The notes under the pieces are model-generated. The model had not been told where the DNA came from. It made no database searches and saw only the letters and a program-made list of their open reading frames with translations. A program made the position numbers and the translations under genes. Shown one piece after another: positions 31,776 through 43,563 of a stretch of 64,000 nt of DNA. This stretch comes from Acanthosepion lycidas (Eukaryota > Mollusca > Cephalopoda > Sepiida > Sepiidae): NCBI GenBank assembly GCA_963932145.1, contig OZ010599.1, positions 46,433,565-46,497,564 on the forward strand, read 5' to 3'. Positions within the stretch are counted from its first letter, which is position 1. The number at the start of each line of letters is the position of its first letter.

Positions 31776-31898
31776 TTTCCTAAAAATAAATTGTCTTTGT
31801 TTAAATTAGGATATGAAAACAGAGCAGATATAGATGTCTTGAGAATCAGAAGAGAGTGTCTTCAAAAGCAGTATTTCAGGCTTTGTTTGACCATAAGT

Positions 31899-31968
31899 CT
31901 TAGATGGCTGAGCAGTTAGACACATCAGTTCTCCATAAGGGATGCAGGTTCCAATCCTGCCAGAAGAC
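31899..31968 (+). repeat. tRNA-like SINE head
   Basis: AGATGGCTGAGCAGTTAGAC (A-box region) and CAGGTTCCAATCCTGCC (B box and T arm) are spaced as in a tRNA gene. The acceptor ends do not pair well and a SINE-like sequence follows, so a functional tRNA is unlikely. Confidence 0.55.
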
Positions 31969-32103
31969 ATATTTTTTCTGACAAATTTTTTGAATATTCA
32001 GGCCAATAGATGTAGTTGGATAAAAAATACTGTTTAATTAAAAAACAGAGAATCTACTCAAATATGTTTAAACAAAATAAATTAAATATAAAAATATATA
32101 TAT

Positions 32104-32133
32104 GATTGAGCTAAAATTAATTTTAGCTCAATC
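32104..32133. repeat. perfect 30-bp palindrome
   Basis: GATTGAGCTAAAATT followed directly by its exact reverse complement, with no loop. Confidence 0.85.
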
Positions 32134-32429
32134 TTAGATTGATGTTTTTTTTAAAGCATTGAGCATTATACTAGCTGAATGATGAAGAACTGAAGTGTTA
32201 TTGTAGAATAAAATTTCACGAAGTCTAATTCTACATATACACACACAGAGACTCACAAGTTTTTCCCAGACAGAAAAGTCAATTGTTTTTATAGCAGTTT
32301 CTGGAATCCTTTACACTTTGATATTCATGAAGCACAGAAATGGATTAGCATGTTTTTCTATGAAATTCATTCTACTCAGTGACACTTTAACCACAACTGG
32401 TTAACAGAAGTTCATTTACAGGAGTTTGC

Positions 32430-32970
32430 TCAATGAAGAGGCTTTTTTGTTTCTTTCTTCATTTTTATGCAATACTACCACTGATTCGAAGTACAAGTAC
32501 CCTTTTTTTTTCCATTTTCCTTAAAACTTACACACTGCTCATATGTTCCACCCAGGGTATTCTCAGCATCCTTCTGTAGAACCATATCTTTATTACCTCA
32601 AGTCTTTTCTTCATCTGTGAAGAAACTGTTCTGTATTCAGTGATATATAGGAGGATTGATATTGAATAGCAGTTCAGCACTCTTTTCTGTTTCCAATGAA
32701 ATGTTCCTGTTTCTTAATATTTTTTTAGTTTTTGGAAGGCAATTTTCACTATTTTATTGTGCCTTCAGATTTCAGTGCCACATTTTCCATTGTCTGTTAA
32801 AACACTTACCAGATAGTTGAGTTTCTATACATGCTAATTTTGACATTCTCGATTTGTAGCTGTTCCTCTTGGTGACAAGGTGCTGTTAGTGCTTTCCTCT
32901 CTCTTTCCTTTATTACCTTGTCTTGGAGTTCCTGCTGTTTGCTTTCTTCAACTGCCTTTAACACATATCA
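32430..32970 (-). mobile_element. RTE-like LINE fragment, C-terminal part
   Basis: On the minus strand, across frames: FQKLKKILRNRNISLET, then MKKRLEVIKIWFYRRMLRIP (about 32630-32560), followed by WVEH. This is the stretch downstream of the reverse transcriptase in RTE-type LINEs. Many lesions. The upstream part continues at 33475 after a SINE block. Confidence 0.75.
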
Positions 32971-32974
32971 TCTG

Positions 32975-33465
32975 TGTATGTTGTTAATAGACACCTGATG
33001 ATAATCAAAGGATATTTTGTTGAAACACTGTATCTATGATAACATCCATATCAGCCAAGATAGGAACAATAGTTCAAAATAATACAAAAATACTGATAAG
33101 TATTCATCTCAAAAATGAAATACTAAAATGTGAAAAAGTGGTACAATCATAACCAAATGTCAAAAACCATCTAACATTGAATATAAAAGACTCCAAAAAC
33201 ACAAATTTCTTTTAGGATGGTAGCATCTGGGATATGGAAGTTGGTTATACATGTGTTAGTCATGAGTTCAATCCTTGGATCTGTTAGTGAGACCCAAATT
33301 CAACAAGAGCAAAATACCACAATGATCACCAGATATCCCATATCAGCCAATCAATAGACAACTGATGATGACTAAAGGATACTTGGTCAAAACATTGTGT
33401 CTATAACAACATTTATGTCAACCAAGATGAAAAGAATAGTTTGAAATAATACAATATTTTGTTCA
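32975..33465 (+). repeat. two family A SINE tails inserted in the RTE-like LINE
   Basis: ACACCTGATGATAATCAAAG (32990) and ACAACTGATGATGACTAAAG (33358) each start a tail that ends in AATAGTTCAAAATAATAC-like sequence. Between them is a tRNA-like head (GAGTTCAATCCTTGG, 33268). Confidence 0.6.
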
Positions 33466-33474
33466 TAGTAAATT

Positions 33475-33575
33475 GTTGCACCTTATCAAATGCTTTTGTG
33501 TAGTCTATGAAACATAGACTGAATTACTCAAGATTGTAGTAAATCTAACCTCAATTGTCTTCATTAATAATTAAT
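33475..33575 (-). mobile_element. RTE-like LINE fragment, reverse transcriptase part
   Basis: The minus strand reads FIDYTKAFDKV around 33500, the classical reverse-transcriptase motif A. It belongs with the fragment at 32430-32970; the SINE block separates the two. Confidence 0.65.
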
Positions 33576-33919
33576 AATGATTATTAATAATTAATAAATC
33601 CATTTTAATTAAGTAATAAACCCATTTTTATTGCCAGTCATGAATTTTTTTTTTTTTGTTTGAAAAAGAAAAAGATAAATATTTAAACACAGAACTATGT
33701 ACATTTGCTTATGCAGAAGCCATTTTACTAATTTTTGCCTGCAAAACAATATTCTACAGTTAACTAAACAAATAATAGCTGAATAAACTTCAAAGGTACT
33801 TCTAAGATTTCCCTAATATTGTGCCAGAGCTTTTGCATGAAGCTAATAAGTTATAGTATATAGCTGAAGAAATATTAATTAGAAAACTTAATATGAACTC
33901 TATAATTTTGTAATTTTTC

Positions 33920-34142
33920 ATTTCACTTGAGTATAGTGCAAGATTTTATGATCAGTTTTTTGCACAAAAAAATAGGGGATCACCTTATACACAAGTGATT
34001 TCTTTTAAAAGGTAAAAAATTATGCATTTTCAGTAACCAGTTAAACTATAAACAGGTATTTTTTTCTGGAGAGGTTAAAATTCATGAAAAGAATTCAGGG
34101 GTCATACTATACACAAAGTCAGCTTATACACAAGTATATACA
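33920..34142. mobile_element. possible degenerate MITE
   Basis: The end TCAGCTTATACACAAGTATA (34120) is roughly complementary to CACTTGAGTATAGTGCAAG (33925). An internal GGGATCACCTTATACACAAG (33977) repeats the motif. The boundaries are uncertain. Confidence 0.4.
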
Positions 34143-34329
34143 GCAATTATGTCTAAGTGTTGTCACTTTATTTGGGATGTTGGCTGTAAAATAAAGAACA
34201 GTTAGAGACAAGGTTTATTTATTTTAATCTGAGCACAATAAAACTTATTTCTTCAAATTTTATAAATACAATTCATATCCAGTAGACTCCACTGAGAAGC
34301 ATGTAGACCCAGAACTCAATACGTTGTGT

Positions 34330-34585
34330 GTTGCTGCTCTGGTTTCTGTGGCCAGTAGGTTATTACAGGGTCAAGTTGCTAGCCCTATACCCAACTGGTT
34401 TTGAATCCTGGCTATGTCAATAAATTACATTCAGTGGCTCTAATCAGGTTTTGAGGAGCATGGAACCACCTCTTAATAAGTGTTGTTCTTAGATCTACTC
34501 TGACTTCAGGTGGTAGCAGAAGTTAGGGTCCCAGCTATGAGCAAATAGTGAACCCCCAAACTGGAGTCAAAAAACTAAAAGTATA

Positions 34586-34628
<43 letters not shown>

Positions 34629-34745
34629 ATTACCAGCAAGAGATTTTTGTAAAAAGAAAAAAAATTACTCTCACTACCAAGAAAATTAAATTCCAGCATT
34701 AAATGACTAAGGAACTGCTCTGCTGTTAAACAAATATTTATTCAA
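34330..34745 (+). repeat. composite repeat V, copy 3 (minisatellite replaced by poly-A)
   Basis: The head (GGTTTTGAGGAGCATGGAAC, GTCCCAGCTATGAGCAAATA) and the end (CCAGCATTAAATGACTAAGG, GCTGTTAAACAAA) match copies 1 and 2. Between them is a pure A run of about 37 bases and only one recognisable minisatellite unit. Confidence 0.7.
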
Positions 34746-35625
34746 ACCTATAACATGAGATGTTTAGTTGTTTTTTGTTCTTTTGTGCTTTCTGTTTCAG
34801 AATCACTTTCTCCCATCTTTATAGATCCCAACAAGAAAAATATTTTTGGAGTAACTCACTGAATGGATCCAAAGAGAAGACATTTCCTACGCGTTTCAAT
34901 TACAAACTCAACATGAAAAGGAAATAAAACTTTACTAATAGTCTTCTTTTAAATCGCTATTTCATGAACTTTGTTGCTACAGATCACTCGTCTTACAAAA
35001 ATGATTTCTAATTTGTCTTTTAAACAGAGTGCAGCAGAAATACCTCCCACATAACTATAAGACATTACTGACAATAGTGTCTTCATTTAACTAATGTCCT
35101 ACCATTATGTGGGTGGTTTTCTGGTGTGCCCTGTATTAGTCAATGTGTGCACACACAAACAAACATAATATATATTAGGAGATAAGCAATTTAAAATAAA
35201 CTTTTAGTACACTTTGTTAAAACATTGACAGTATTTTTTGAAGAGAAACTTGCATGCAGCTATTCATGAGAAAAGCAACTGACCATTTCTATAGTAGTTA
35301 CTTTCAATCAAAATAAAGAATGAGTAGAAGCCATTTGAGAAGTTTGATAATTTAAACATGTTTGCCTATAACTGCATCAATTACAAACTATATAATGATA
35401 AACAAAATATAATGCAATTTTCCTTACTATCCACTGATCTATTAAAAGATTCTATTTCTATGGCATTGTTTTTTTTTCTATTTTCAAACAATTTAAAAAA
35501 TCCAATATTAAATTTTTACAATATACTTAGTCGGAACTAAAGTTTATAGCATTTCTTATGTGAATTTCAAAGACAATATTTAGATATTTGTCTATAGATT
35601 TAACCACATATGTACCATTTTGTTT
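34746..35625. other. intergenic AT-rich DNA, no recognised features
   Basis: No coding frame or repeat of known type was seen. Confidence 0.45.
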
Positions 35626-35629
35626 CACT

Positions 35630-36315
35630 ATCTTTTATCTTTGTGATTAAAGTCACCTGAAATTTGGCATCTTTCTGGGAAGTGAATTGGTTTGAGCATT
35701 TTTAAAGGATTCCAGAGAATTGAAATTCTTGCCATTGAGAGAATTTTGTAAAGATCAAAATAAGTGGTAATCTGAACATGCAAGGTCAAGTGAGTGCAAC
35801 ATGTGTAGGTCATCCTAGTCAAGCTGTACTAATTTCTGCTAGGCCTGCAAAGATGCAAGCTCTGGCATTATCCTGACAGAAGACAGCACACTTCTTATTT
35901 GCCAATTCTAAACACTTTTCATCAATTACTGTTTAATCAGTCCAATTGGGAACAGTACTTGACTGAATTGAACAGCTGATTTTGCAGGAGCTCATAACTC
36001 ACAATGATCATCCAATTCACACCCCCACCCCAGTACATAGAATCACCTTCTTTGGATGCAGACCAGCTTTTGGAGTGGCTCATTAATTTCATAAATAGGT
36101 AATTTTTTTGTTAAAATATGAGGTACATGTCAGCGTTTTCAAATGTTTTACAAATCATACGAGACACAAGGTGGATCTCTGTGATGTCCCATGTTGTGTA
36201 ACCTGTATTATTTTTAATCAGCATTTCAATTTGATCATTAGCTATAGCACCATCTTCATAAATGGCACAAATCTTTTTTGCTTTTGTACAGTTTTTCCTT
36301 TCCTGAAATAAAAAA
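35630..36315 (-). pseudogene. decayed mariner transposase with internal deletions
   Basis: On the minus strand: AKKICAIYEDGAIA, then QIEMLIKNNTGYTTWDITEI (N-terminal helix-turn-helix region), then the WGG...ELL and INSVKYCSQLD-like part, then CQDNA (second Asp), then LACSDYHLF, SLQNSLNGKNFNSLE (last Asp and the segment after it). Order and motifs are those of mariner (DD34D) transposases. About 45 residues are missing after GAIA, and more before the second Asp. Several stops. It might belong to the family that mobilised the TTAGGTTGGTGC MITEs; that is inference. Confidence 0.75.
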
Positions 36316-36464
36316 AGACCATAGAATGATAAAAACAGAAAAGGTAGGGTGTTTCTCAGAGATTATCTTTTGTGAAGTTCTGTTTATATCTCTGAAATGA
36401 GGTATTATGATTATTTACATTATTCGGACTTATCCTCATCTTCATTGCCATATTCACATTTTGG

Positions 36465-36620
36465 CCAAAAACCTTGGAGAGTTGAGTTAAAGGAAATAAC
36501 TGAAACATCTGGAAGAGGCATGGCATGTGGAACTAGAACAATCTACCCTGGTGGACTAAATAAAGGGTTTGGTTTGAGGCATTGTGTATTTACACTTGGT
36601 TGTAATATAAGCCAAGGATG
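36465..36620 (+). repeat. SINE family A, 5'-truncated
   Basis: GGAGAGTTGAGTTAAAGGAA, GAAGAGGCATGGCATGTGGA and AATAAAGGGTTTGGTTTG match 2175-2270. Confidence 0.75.
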
Positions 36621-36699
36621 AATGGTTTGAAAAAAATCTGCTACAAATCATTATCCCCCCGCCCCTTATATTTGTTGTTAAATTTATTTCTTAAAGAAA

Positions 36700-38510
36700 A
36701 TCACATTTTGTTTTTTAAAAAAAAAAAAAGGAAATTATCTCATCCTTTACAGTACAATACTATTCTCAGGGCAGTTGTAGGTAAATAAATAAATACAAAT
36801 TAGATAATTTTTTTTTTTTACTTTATTTAAAAAATAATCAATCAATCAATCACAGGCAAAGAAGTAAACAAACTTTTCAACAAAAACTTCAACAAAAATG
36901 AAAAAGGCAGTCTTAGAAATTTTGAACCAATTTTTGTCAATGTTACAAAATAAAAATAATTTCTTAAAAAGTAAAACAAAATATTGAAAAGTTTAAACAA
37001 AAAATAAATTAAAAAAAAAAAAAAATAAATATTCAGCTAACGAAATACAATAATATTCAGCTAAGAAATAGAAATTAGATTTTATCTCCCTAACTGAACC
37101 TTTCAAACACCCTATAAGAAAAAAAGAAATCCTATTCTTAAACAAAAATTCTTTGATAAATTTAGCTTACAATACATGCCAAAGATTAGAATTAGATTTA
37201 CAACATTTTATATATATCTCCCTTGTTTTAATGCATTATGTATATTTTGATACATGCCAAACAGGGTGGGAATTATTTACAGAAATCATTTTTTGCTCAT
37301 CAAAATTAAAGTAAAAATGTTTCTCAAAAGAAAAAAATATGAATTTCTATTTTATTCAACCCTATGAGATAGTCTAATATTCTTTGGACAAATGATTTGC
37401 CAAAATTACTATTTATAACATACAAGTTGAGCTGCCAAATTACTAATCCAATTTTAATAGTAATTTTCTACACTTGCTTCCCTACTCTTGTACCCCATAC
37501 CAGGTTTGTTTTTCTGTATTTATTATAACAAGCTTGCATGTAGTTATGATTCCAGTGAATAAAGAAAGTGATTTTCATGTATAAACTACATCACATGAAT
37601 TGTCCAGAATATATCAGGTTGAGCTTTGGGAAGGAAAAAATATTGACATTAACATATGTGAGAAGCATATGATTTGTACATTGTCAAAGTAAAAAAAATA
37701 TAATTACACAAAGAAAAATCAAGGATCAGGTGATTAATGTTTGAATTAAAATTGGTTATCTAGTAACCTGTAGTTTAGCCCTGCCAAAATAATCTGTCAT
37801 CTTAGAGATCCCATTGATGCCAAATTAGTGATGATTAATCTGGAAAAGAAAAAAAAGTTTTTCTATTTTCCAGTTAGGTATTTAAACTACCAACAAAATT
37901 TCATAACAGGAAACTTACACCAGGAATCAGTTTCCTTGACTATAACTTCATACTGAATTGAACTGATAGGATCAGTGTTTTTTGATGATTTTTATAACAA
38001 ATACACTGTGTGTGCGTCTCACTCTTACTCACAAACTAAAAGTGTTTATCTTGCATCACATGGATATATTGAACCATTTGATGTTTAAAAAAGCCAAGTG
38101 ATCAGAATTATGATTGAGCTGGTAAAGGCTTAATTCTTTCATAAACATAACTGATGTACTATCTAGACACTTCACATTACCTGTCAGTTGCAATCAGTCT
38201 GGTTAACACTGAAGTGTATAACCCTATACAAAATTTGTAAGTGAAACAAGTAGAGAATCTTTTTATCAAAGGAGATTAAAAACAAAAATGATATACATTT
38301 TTATCTAGACAAGCACGTTCATCTTGACTGTTATACTTCCATTTCAAATGTCATACACTGACTTTCTTCTAGCGTTTGTCATACTCAGTGACGTTGAACC
38401 AAACACTTTATTCAATCCACAAGATGGATTGCTGCTCTGATTCCATTTTCAATATACCTTGTATCAGTTCTCTCTAGTTAATTAGTCTATTCACTTTTGT
38501 GTTACTTGTT
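36700..38510. other. A-rich and AT-rich intergenic DNA
   Basis: 36713-37030 is strongly A-rich (poly-A runs and AAAT units). The remainder has no coding, RNA or named repeat signal. Confidence 0.45.
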
Positions 38511-38514
38511 TAAC

Positions 38515-38800
38515 ACCTGGCCTAATTGATTAGAGCATATCTGGCTTTGCAACAGTCACAATTTCAATCTCTGCATTTAGAGATGCTCAAGAGTCATATG
38601 CTTTGATTCAGTGGAAGAAACAGAGAAACGAACAATTGGCACAAAGGGGAATAAAACTGGTGGGTATTATTAGCTAATACGAAATATCTCTTAAGCCTGG
38701 AACAATCTACTCTCCATGGATTGAATAAAGGGTTTAAGTCAAAATGTAGACACCTGAAGAAGGCTGGAGAATAATGAAATGAAATGCTAGTTCAAATAGA
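38515..38800 (+). repeat. tRNA-derived SINE, family A
   Basis: A-box-like TGGCCTAATTGATTAGAGCA, a diverged B box, body GGATTGAATAAAGGGTTTAA and tail ACACCTGAAGAAGGCTGGAG. Confidence 0.65.
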
Positions 38801-38804
38801 AAGG

Positions 38805-39615
38805 CATATTTATATATCAATCAATAATTATAAGTTTGCTAGTAAAGGTATCCATACCATTGAACTGCTAATAAAGAAATTAATAACAAATCAATAATAG
38901 GAGAGACAGAAAACGAGGAGGACAAAAATATCAGCACAATGTTAAAAAAAAATGTTTTATAAACTAATGAATTATATCTTAAGAATATTATTTTAAAGAG
39001 ATTATGGAATATTAATATTAAAAATAAACATCGATTTGGGTTATGCAGGACTGAAGTTACGTTTAAAAATATTTTTTTAAATCAATTTTCATATCAACCA
39101 TTATTTGCAGTATATTTACTTTTTATGCATATGCAGTCAACTGATTTTAAATTCAGAATGTATCCATAAAAAGAAAACATTTTTTTAGTAAAGATTTTTA
39201 TTTTTTTTTTTTTTAAATATAAGCATATATCACATTTATTTTATTATCCATTTGCAAAATGCTAATTTCTTCACCTCTAGATAAATTGACAATTTTTTCT
39301 TTGGTGTGTCATCTGTAACTTAAAAAAGACAAAATGGTAGGCTATGAGATATCTTTTTTTTATTTACATGCTAAAATATAATATATACTAACAATTGATA
39401 CAAAGTAAATTATATTCTTTATATATGAATTACTCAAAAGAAAATTGCTTTATTCCTAGAAATTACCATTCCAGAAAGGGATTAAAAAAAAAAAAAAAAA
39501 AAAAAAAATTTTTTTTAAGACTATCCAAGATGAATCAAATTATGCTTTAGCATAGAACACACACACAGTGAAAAACATGAGACCAAGAAGACACAGTGAG
39601 ACATTCTCGTGGAGT
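38805..39615. other. AT-rich intergenic DNA with a poly-A/poly-T run
   Basis: A24 followed directly by T8 lies near 39484-39517. No gene is visible. Confidence 0.5.
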
Positions 39616-39619
39616 TGAG

Positions 39620-40740
39620 CATCAACCATGCTGATAAGAGGCAGGGAAGTTTCTCTATGGTGAGTAAATGACAGCAGTTTCATTTTGGATGCATTAAAAT
39701 TGACAAGCCCCAGTTAACCACAGATTGGAGGTCATTTTCGAGACCAAAGGGCAGGTTAACTTTGTCAATACTAGAATTACTATGGAGACAGGAATAAAAG
39801 GTAGTGTCATCTGAGTAGATGCCTACTTGAAAATTGATAATGTCAGGAAGATCATTGATGAAAATCAGAAACAGTGTTGGACCAAGGATAGAGCCTTGAA
39901 GAACACCAGCATTCATATAGAAGGAACTGGAAGAGAACCCATTCAGGACAACCTTCATTTCACGGTTAGACAGGAATGATTGGATTAAATCAAATAATCA
40001 TTTTGTAATACTGAATCCCTGAAGCTTATGTAGAAGGCAAGCATGCCAATCCCTGTCAAATGCCTTTGATATATCTAGAACAATAGCTTGAGCTTCGCCA
40101 TTATTATCAAGAGCTTGGTATACATATTCAGTTATGGCCGTAAGCACATCAGCAGTAGACCAGGCAAAGTGGAAACCATATTGCTTGTCAAAGAGCAGAT
40201 CATGGGAGGTGAGATACTTAACTACTTCAGCATTGATTAAAGCCAGACAGAAGTGATTCCTATGGGCTATAGTGGCAGAGTAAGCAGATGAGAACCAAGG
40301 GGATGAGCACGATTTATTTTCTTACTGAAATGAAAGCCTCAATGCCACTTTTTACCCAGGAGACCTCAGACTCATTTTCGCATGAGATGATTAAAAAACC
40401 ACATTCCAAGGTATGTTGCAAAGGAAGTCACGGAACAAGTCCCAGTCTGTGCGTTGATAACAGAAAGATATTCTGTTAGTAGGAGGTTCATGGCTGGAGG
40501 AGGAGTGGAAATAGATGTTAACAGACACCACCACATGATCAGAGTTGCCAAGAGGGCAGATGTTCATAGTGCGACAAAATCAGGGATGGAGATGAAACAG
40601 ATCAAGAAGGGAAGCTTTACTATTTGGGTTACTGGGGAAGCATGGAAAAGTCAACCGTTTACATGCAAGATTAAGAAGTTAAGACTTTGGATGCCAACAA
40701 GGTCAGTTACAGAATGTAATGCCATATTTTCAATGTAACA
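39620..40740 (-). mobile_element. LINE family 1, endonuclease end and reverse transcriptase
   Basis: On the minus strand from 40740: an endonuclease C-terminal motif NSDHVVVSV (near 40530), then KYLTSHDLLFDKQYGFHFAW, LDISKAFDRDWH (motif A), SNREMKVVLNGFSSSSF, GVLQGSILGPTLFLIFINDL, YSDDTTFYSC and VVNWGL. The catalytic box reads YSDD rather than the common YADD. Stops and frameshifts are present, for example within the segment between motif A and SNREMK. It runs in the same direction as the ANGEL gene, downstream of it. Confidence 0.85.
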
Positions 40741-40744
40741 GTTG

Positions 40745-41735
40745 CAGCCTGTTTTTCACCACCAGCAACTTTGTTACTTTTTCTACAGAACTGCATAGGG
40801 AAATGTATAAGAGTTAAAAGCAGAGAGAACAATGATAGGAAAATATTTTTCATAAGCAATATTGTTCTTCATGGTTTTCAAAATTAAGTCTTTGGTTTTT
40901 GAAACATAAATTTATAGTTAGCTAAATCACCATTGAATAATATGCTTCTGTATTATTAATATATATGGATTGCCACATGTTCTATAATACCTCATCTCAG
41001 AAATATAGACAGGTTCTATTCCCAAGTTGCAAAGATGGCAGGTAGAATTTCTTCGAGCCCTTTATCTTAAAACTTTGAATTAAATAAATTTAAATTGCTT
41101 CTTTTATAATCGCAAATTCAATGTCATTCTCCCTCCATATACTGCACTATACAAACATAATCTAGTGTAGCATTTTTTTAACTTACAAAGTAAAATTTAA
41201 AATAAAGGATTCACTTTTATTGTAATATAGTTAAAAATTTAGTTCATACAAAAATCAAATTTTCTTCTTGAATCCTTCTAAACTGGTTAAAATGAAAAGT
41301 AAGTGTTTACTCTTCTGTTTTCTTTGGATGCTTTCTGTAAAGCACACAAGTATAAATATTTTGTTTTTGCTCATTTCTTCATGGAAGATGAAGGGATTTT
41401 ACTTTGTTCCACTAGTTTTTGAAAAAGAATTCTTAATGCACATGGTTGTATCAAATGCGTACCCATATTAACATAATCTAACAAATGAGGCAAAACTATT
41501 CAATTTGAGAACTAATAGTTCTTAGCAACTAATTCTTCATAGCAGACACAATCAAAACAATGCAACCATTGACAAAATTTCTTTCCTATTTAAAAAGAAA
41601 GATCATATGTATTAAATATGTTCTAAAAAGAAAAATCAAAATGCCATTTTAATTTTCTTGAACTATGATAAAATTAATTTTGTGATTGTGTCTTAAAGCA
41701 CTTACTGGGCAAAGCTAAAATGAAGTAAGTGAGGG
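40745..41735. other. intergenic AT-rich DNA, no recognised features
   Basis: No supportable gene. The open frame at 41268-41471 has no family resemblance. Confidence 0.45.
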
Positions 41736-41739
41736 AAGC

Positions 41740-41856
41740 ACAAACTACTGTCAACTTGCAATCTATGTTAAGAACTAGCAGTAATTGACACAAATTGCTA
41801 CCTTCAACCTTTGATTCAAAAATGAGTGGAGAATGTAGCCATTTAAAAGTCACAAA
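41740..41856. repeat. 117-bp direct repeat, copy 1
   Basis: Identical over 117 bp to 44901-45017, same orientation, 3161 bp apart. This copy lies about 650 bp downstream of the ANGEL stop codon. Confidence 0.97.
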
Positions 41857-42312
41857 TCAAACTTTAAAAATGAGAGATGCTCCCCACTTTCTATAATTTT
41901 TGACTCAGTTTTCTTTAGAGTGTTTTGCTTTTGAAATAAATTTACCACAATAATATAATGGCATTCAAACCTGCAATAAGTCATAGAATCTTCTAAATGT
42001 GAGGGAACAACTAATTGAATTAGAGTGACACTATGAATAAGAGCCACATTTCTATGTTGTTTGCTATTAAGGTATAGGATTTTTTTTTTTTACAAGGAAT
42101 TTATCTGAACACATTTTCTTCTTCCTTGACTCAACTTTTCTATTTTCCCTCATTTTCAAATAAATAAATCATATTAATTCTTTTGAATAAACTTTTTCAG
42201 TTGTTGCGAATTTCCCTATGAGATTATGTACATATTCATTTACTGATGTTTGTTTGATACAAAAATTCAAGATTCTTTTTTTTTTTTTTAAAAAAAAAGA
42301 AGGAAACTGATG

Positions 42313-42318
42313 TTTAAT
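42313..42318 (-). promoter_or_regulatory. candidate ANGEL polyadenylation signal
   Basis: The minus strand reads ATTAAA about 190 nt after the stop codon. No canonical AATAAA is closer. Weak evidence. Confidence 0.25.
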
Positions 42319-42505
42319 GTAAATTAGAATAATGAACATGACATATTTATGTGATAAAATAAAAATCCAGATCTTCAAAAATTACTCAAATACCAATAAT
42401 AACCTTCAGTTTTTTATATAAAATGTTAGCTGAATAATAAATTGATATTTCTTCTGAAAGGAGTGAATAATGCCCGGGAAGACTTGATGAATGCTGAGCG
42501 TGAGA

Positions 42506-43563
42506 TCAAGTCAATAAAAAATGAACAAGAAGTGAAAAGTGATCCGATCCAAACTCTGCATTTGGAAGTTTGTCCATTTTCTTGACGTCTTCTCTAGAAA
42601 AGAGTCCATAACGACATAAAAGTTTTAATCTTCCTTCAGGGACTGAACTGTTACCTGATCGACCTCTATTTTTCTTGGAGTGTGTGGATGTTTTATCAAC
42701 ATTGTAGAATATATAGTCTGTAGTTGCGCAAGTAAACTCATGGTAACTCGTCACCTCTACTTTGAAATGTTTCTTATGCTTTATCACATGTTTATATGTA
42801 GAGACAAAATTAAAGTTGTGACTAATTTCCCCTGAACTCATTGGTGTTAACATTTCCTCTAGGCCTGGGGGCACAGAAATCTCCCTTGAGTGAGGCGAAT
42901 GTTTGGGGGAATCAGATGCTGTTGATTTGGACGGTTTTTCTTTTGTATTTTTTGATTGCTCAGCACACATAGACGATTTTTTCAGCAATTTGGAAGCTTC
43001 CTTTAAATTACGTTCTTTGACAGTCTCTGCAAATTGACAAGAATTTGTAATGTTCAAATAAGATGGAAAAAAATCTTTGGTTAAGTAATTATCACGGCCA
43101 GAGTAACTCCTAGACATTCCAGCCATCTCCTGAATTAGCAGACCTTCGTAATGCAGATATCGGGAAGCAATTAAATCATAAATATGGCAAAACGGTTCAA
43201 AGTTAAAGTCTCCACAAACAATGGTTGGATGGTAAATGATGGTATTAGAATTCAAGTGGCATTTATAGGCAACTTTGTCTAGCTCGGCAAAAAGAATGAT
43301 AAGCTGAGCTAGTTTTACATCTCCTCTCCGAGGATTAAACAGTAAATGTGTGTTGGCTACATAGAGCTCACTGCTATCCAGATTGGGAACTGAGGCTTTG
43401 GGCTTCAGACTCACAATCAATCCAACATTGCATCGGTCAAGGATACCACCTTTTTGGTAAAAGACCTGACGGAAATTCAGCAGTTCAAATTTCAGCACTT
43501 TGAAAAATGTCGCACAACCATCAGATTGATTGCCAGATTTTTTGCAATAGATTCCAAAGTAAC
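42506..43563 (-). CDS. ANGEL: ANGEL terminal coding exon
   Basis: Acceptor TTTTGTAG; two bases complete Gly, then YFGIYCKKSGNQSDGCATFF onwards to the stop at 42506-42508. It encodes 351 residues including the NTH, GDFN and SDH catalytic motifs. It is flanked on both sides by the perfect 117-bp repeat. Confidence 0.96.

Noticed and set aside
31899..31968. Functional tRNA gene
   Set aside because: A and B boxes are present, but the acceptor stem does not pair and SINE-like sequence follows.
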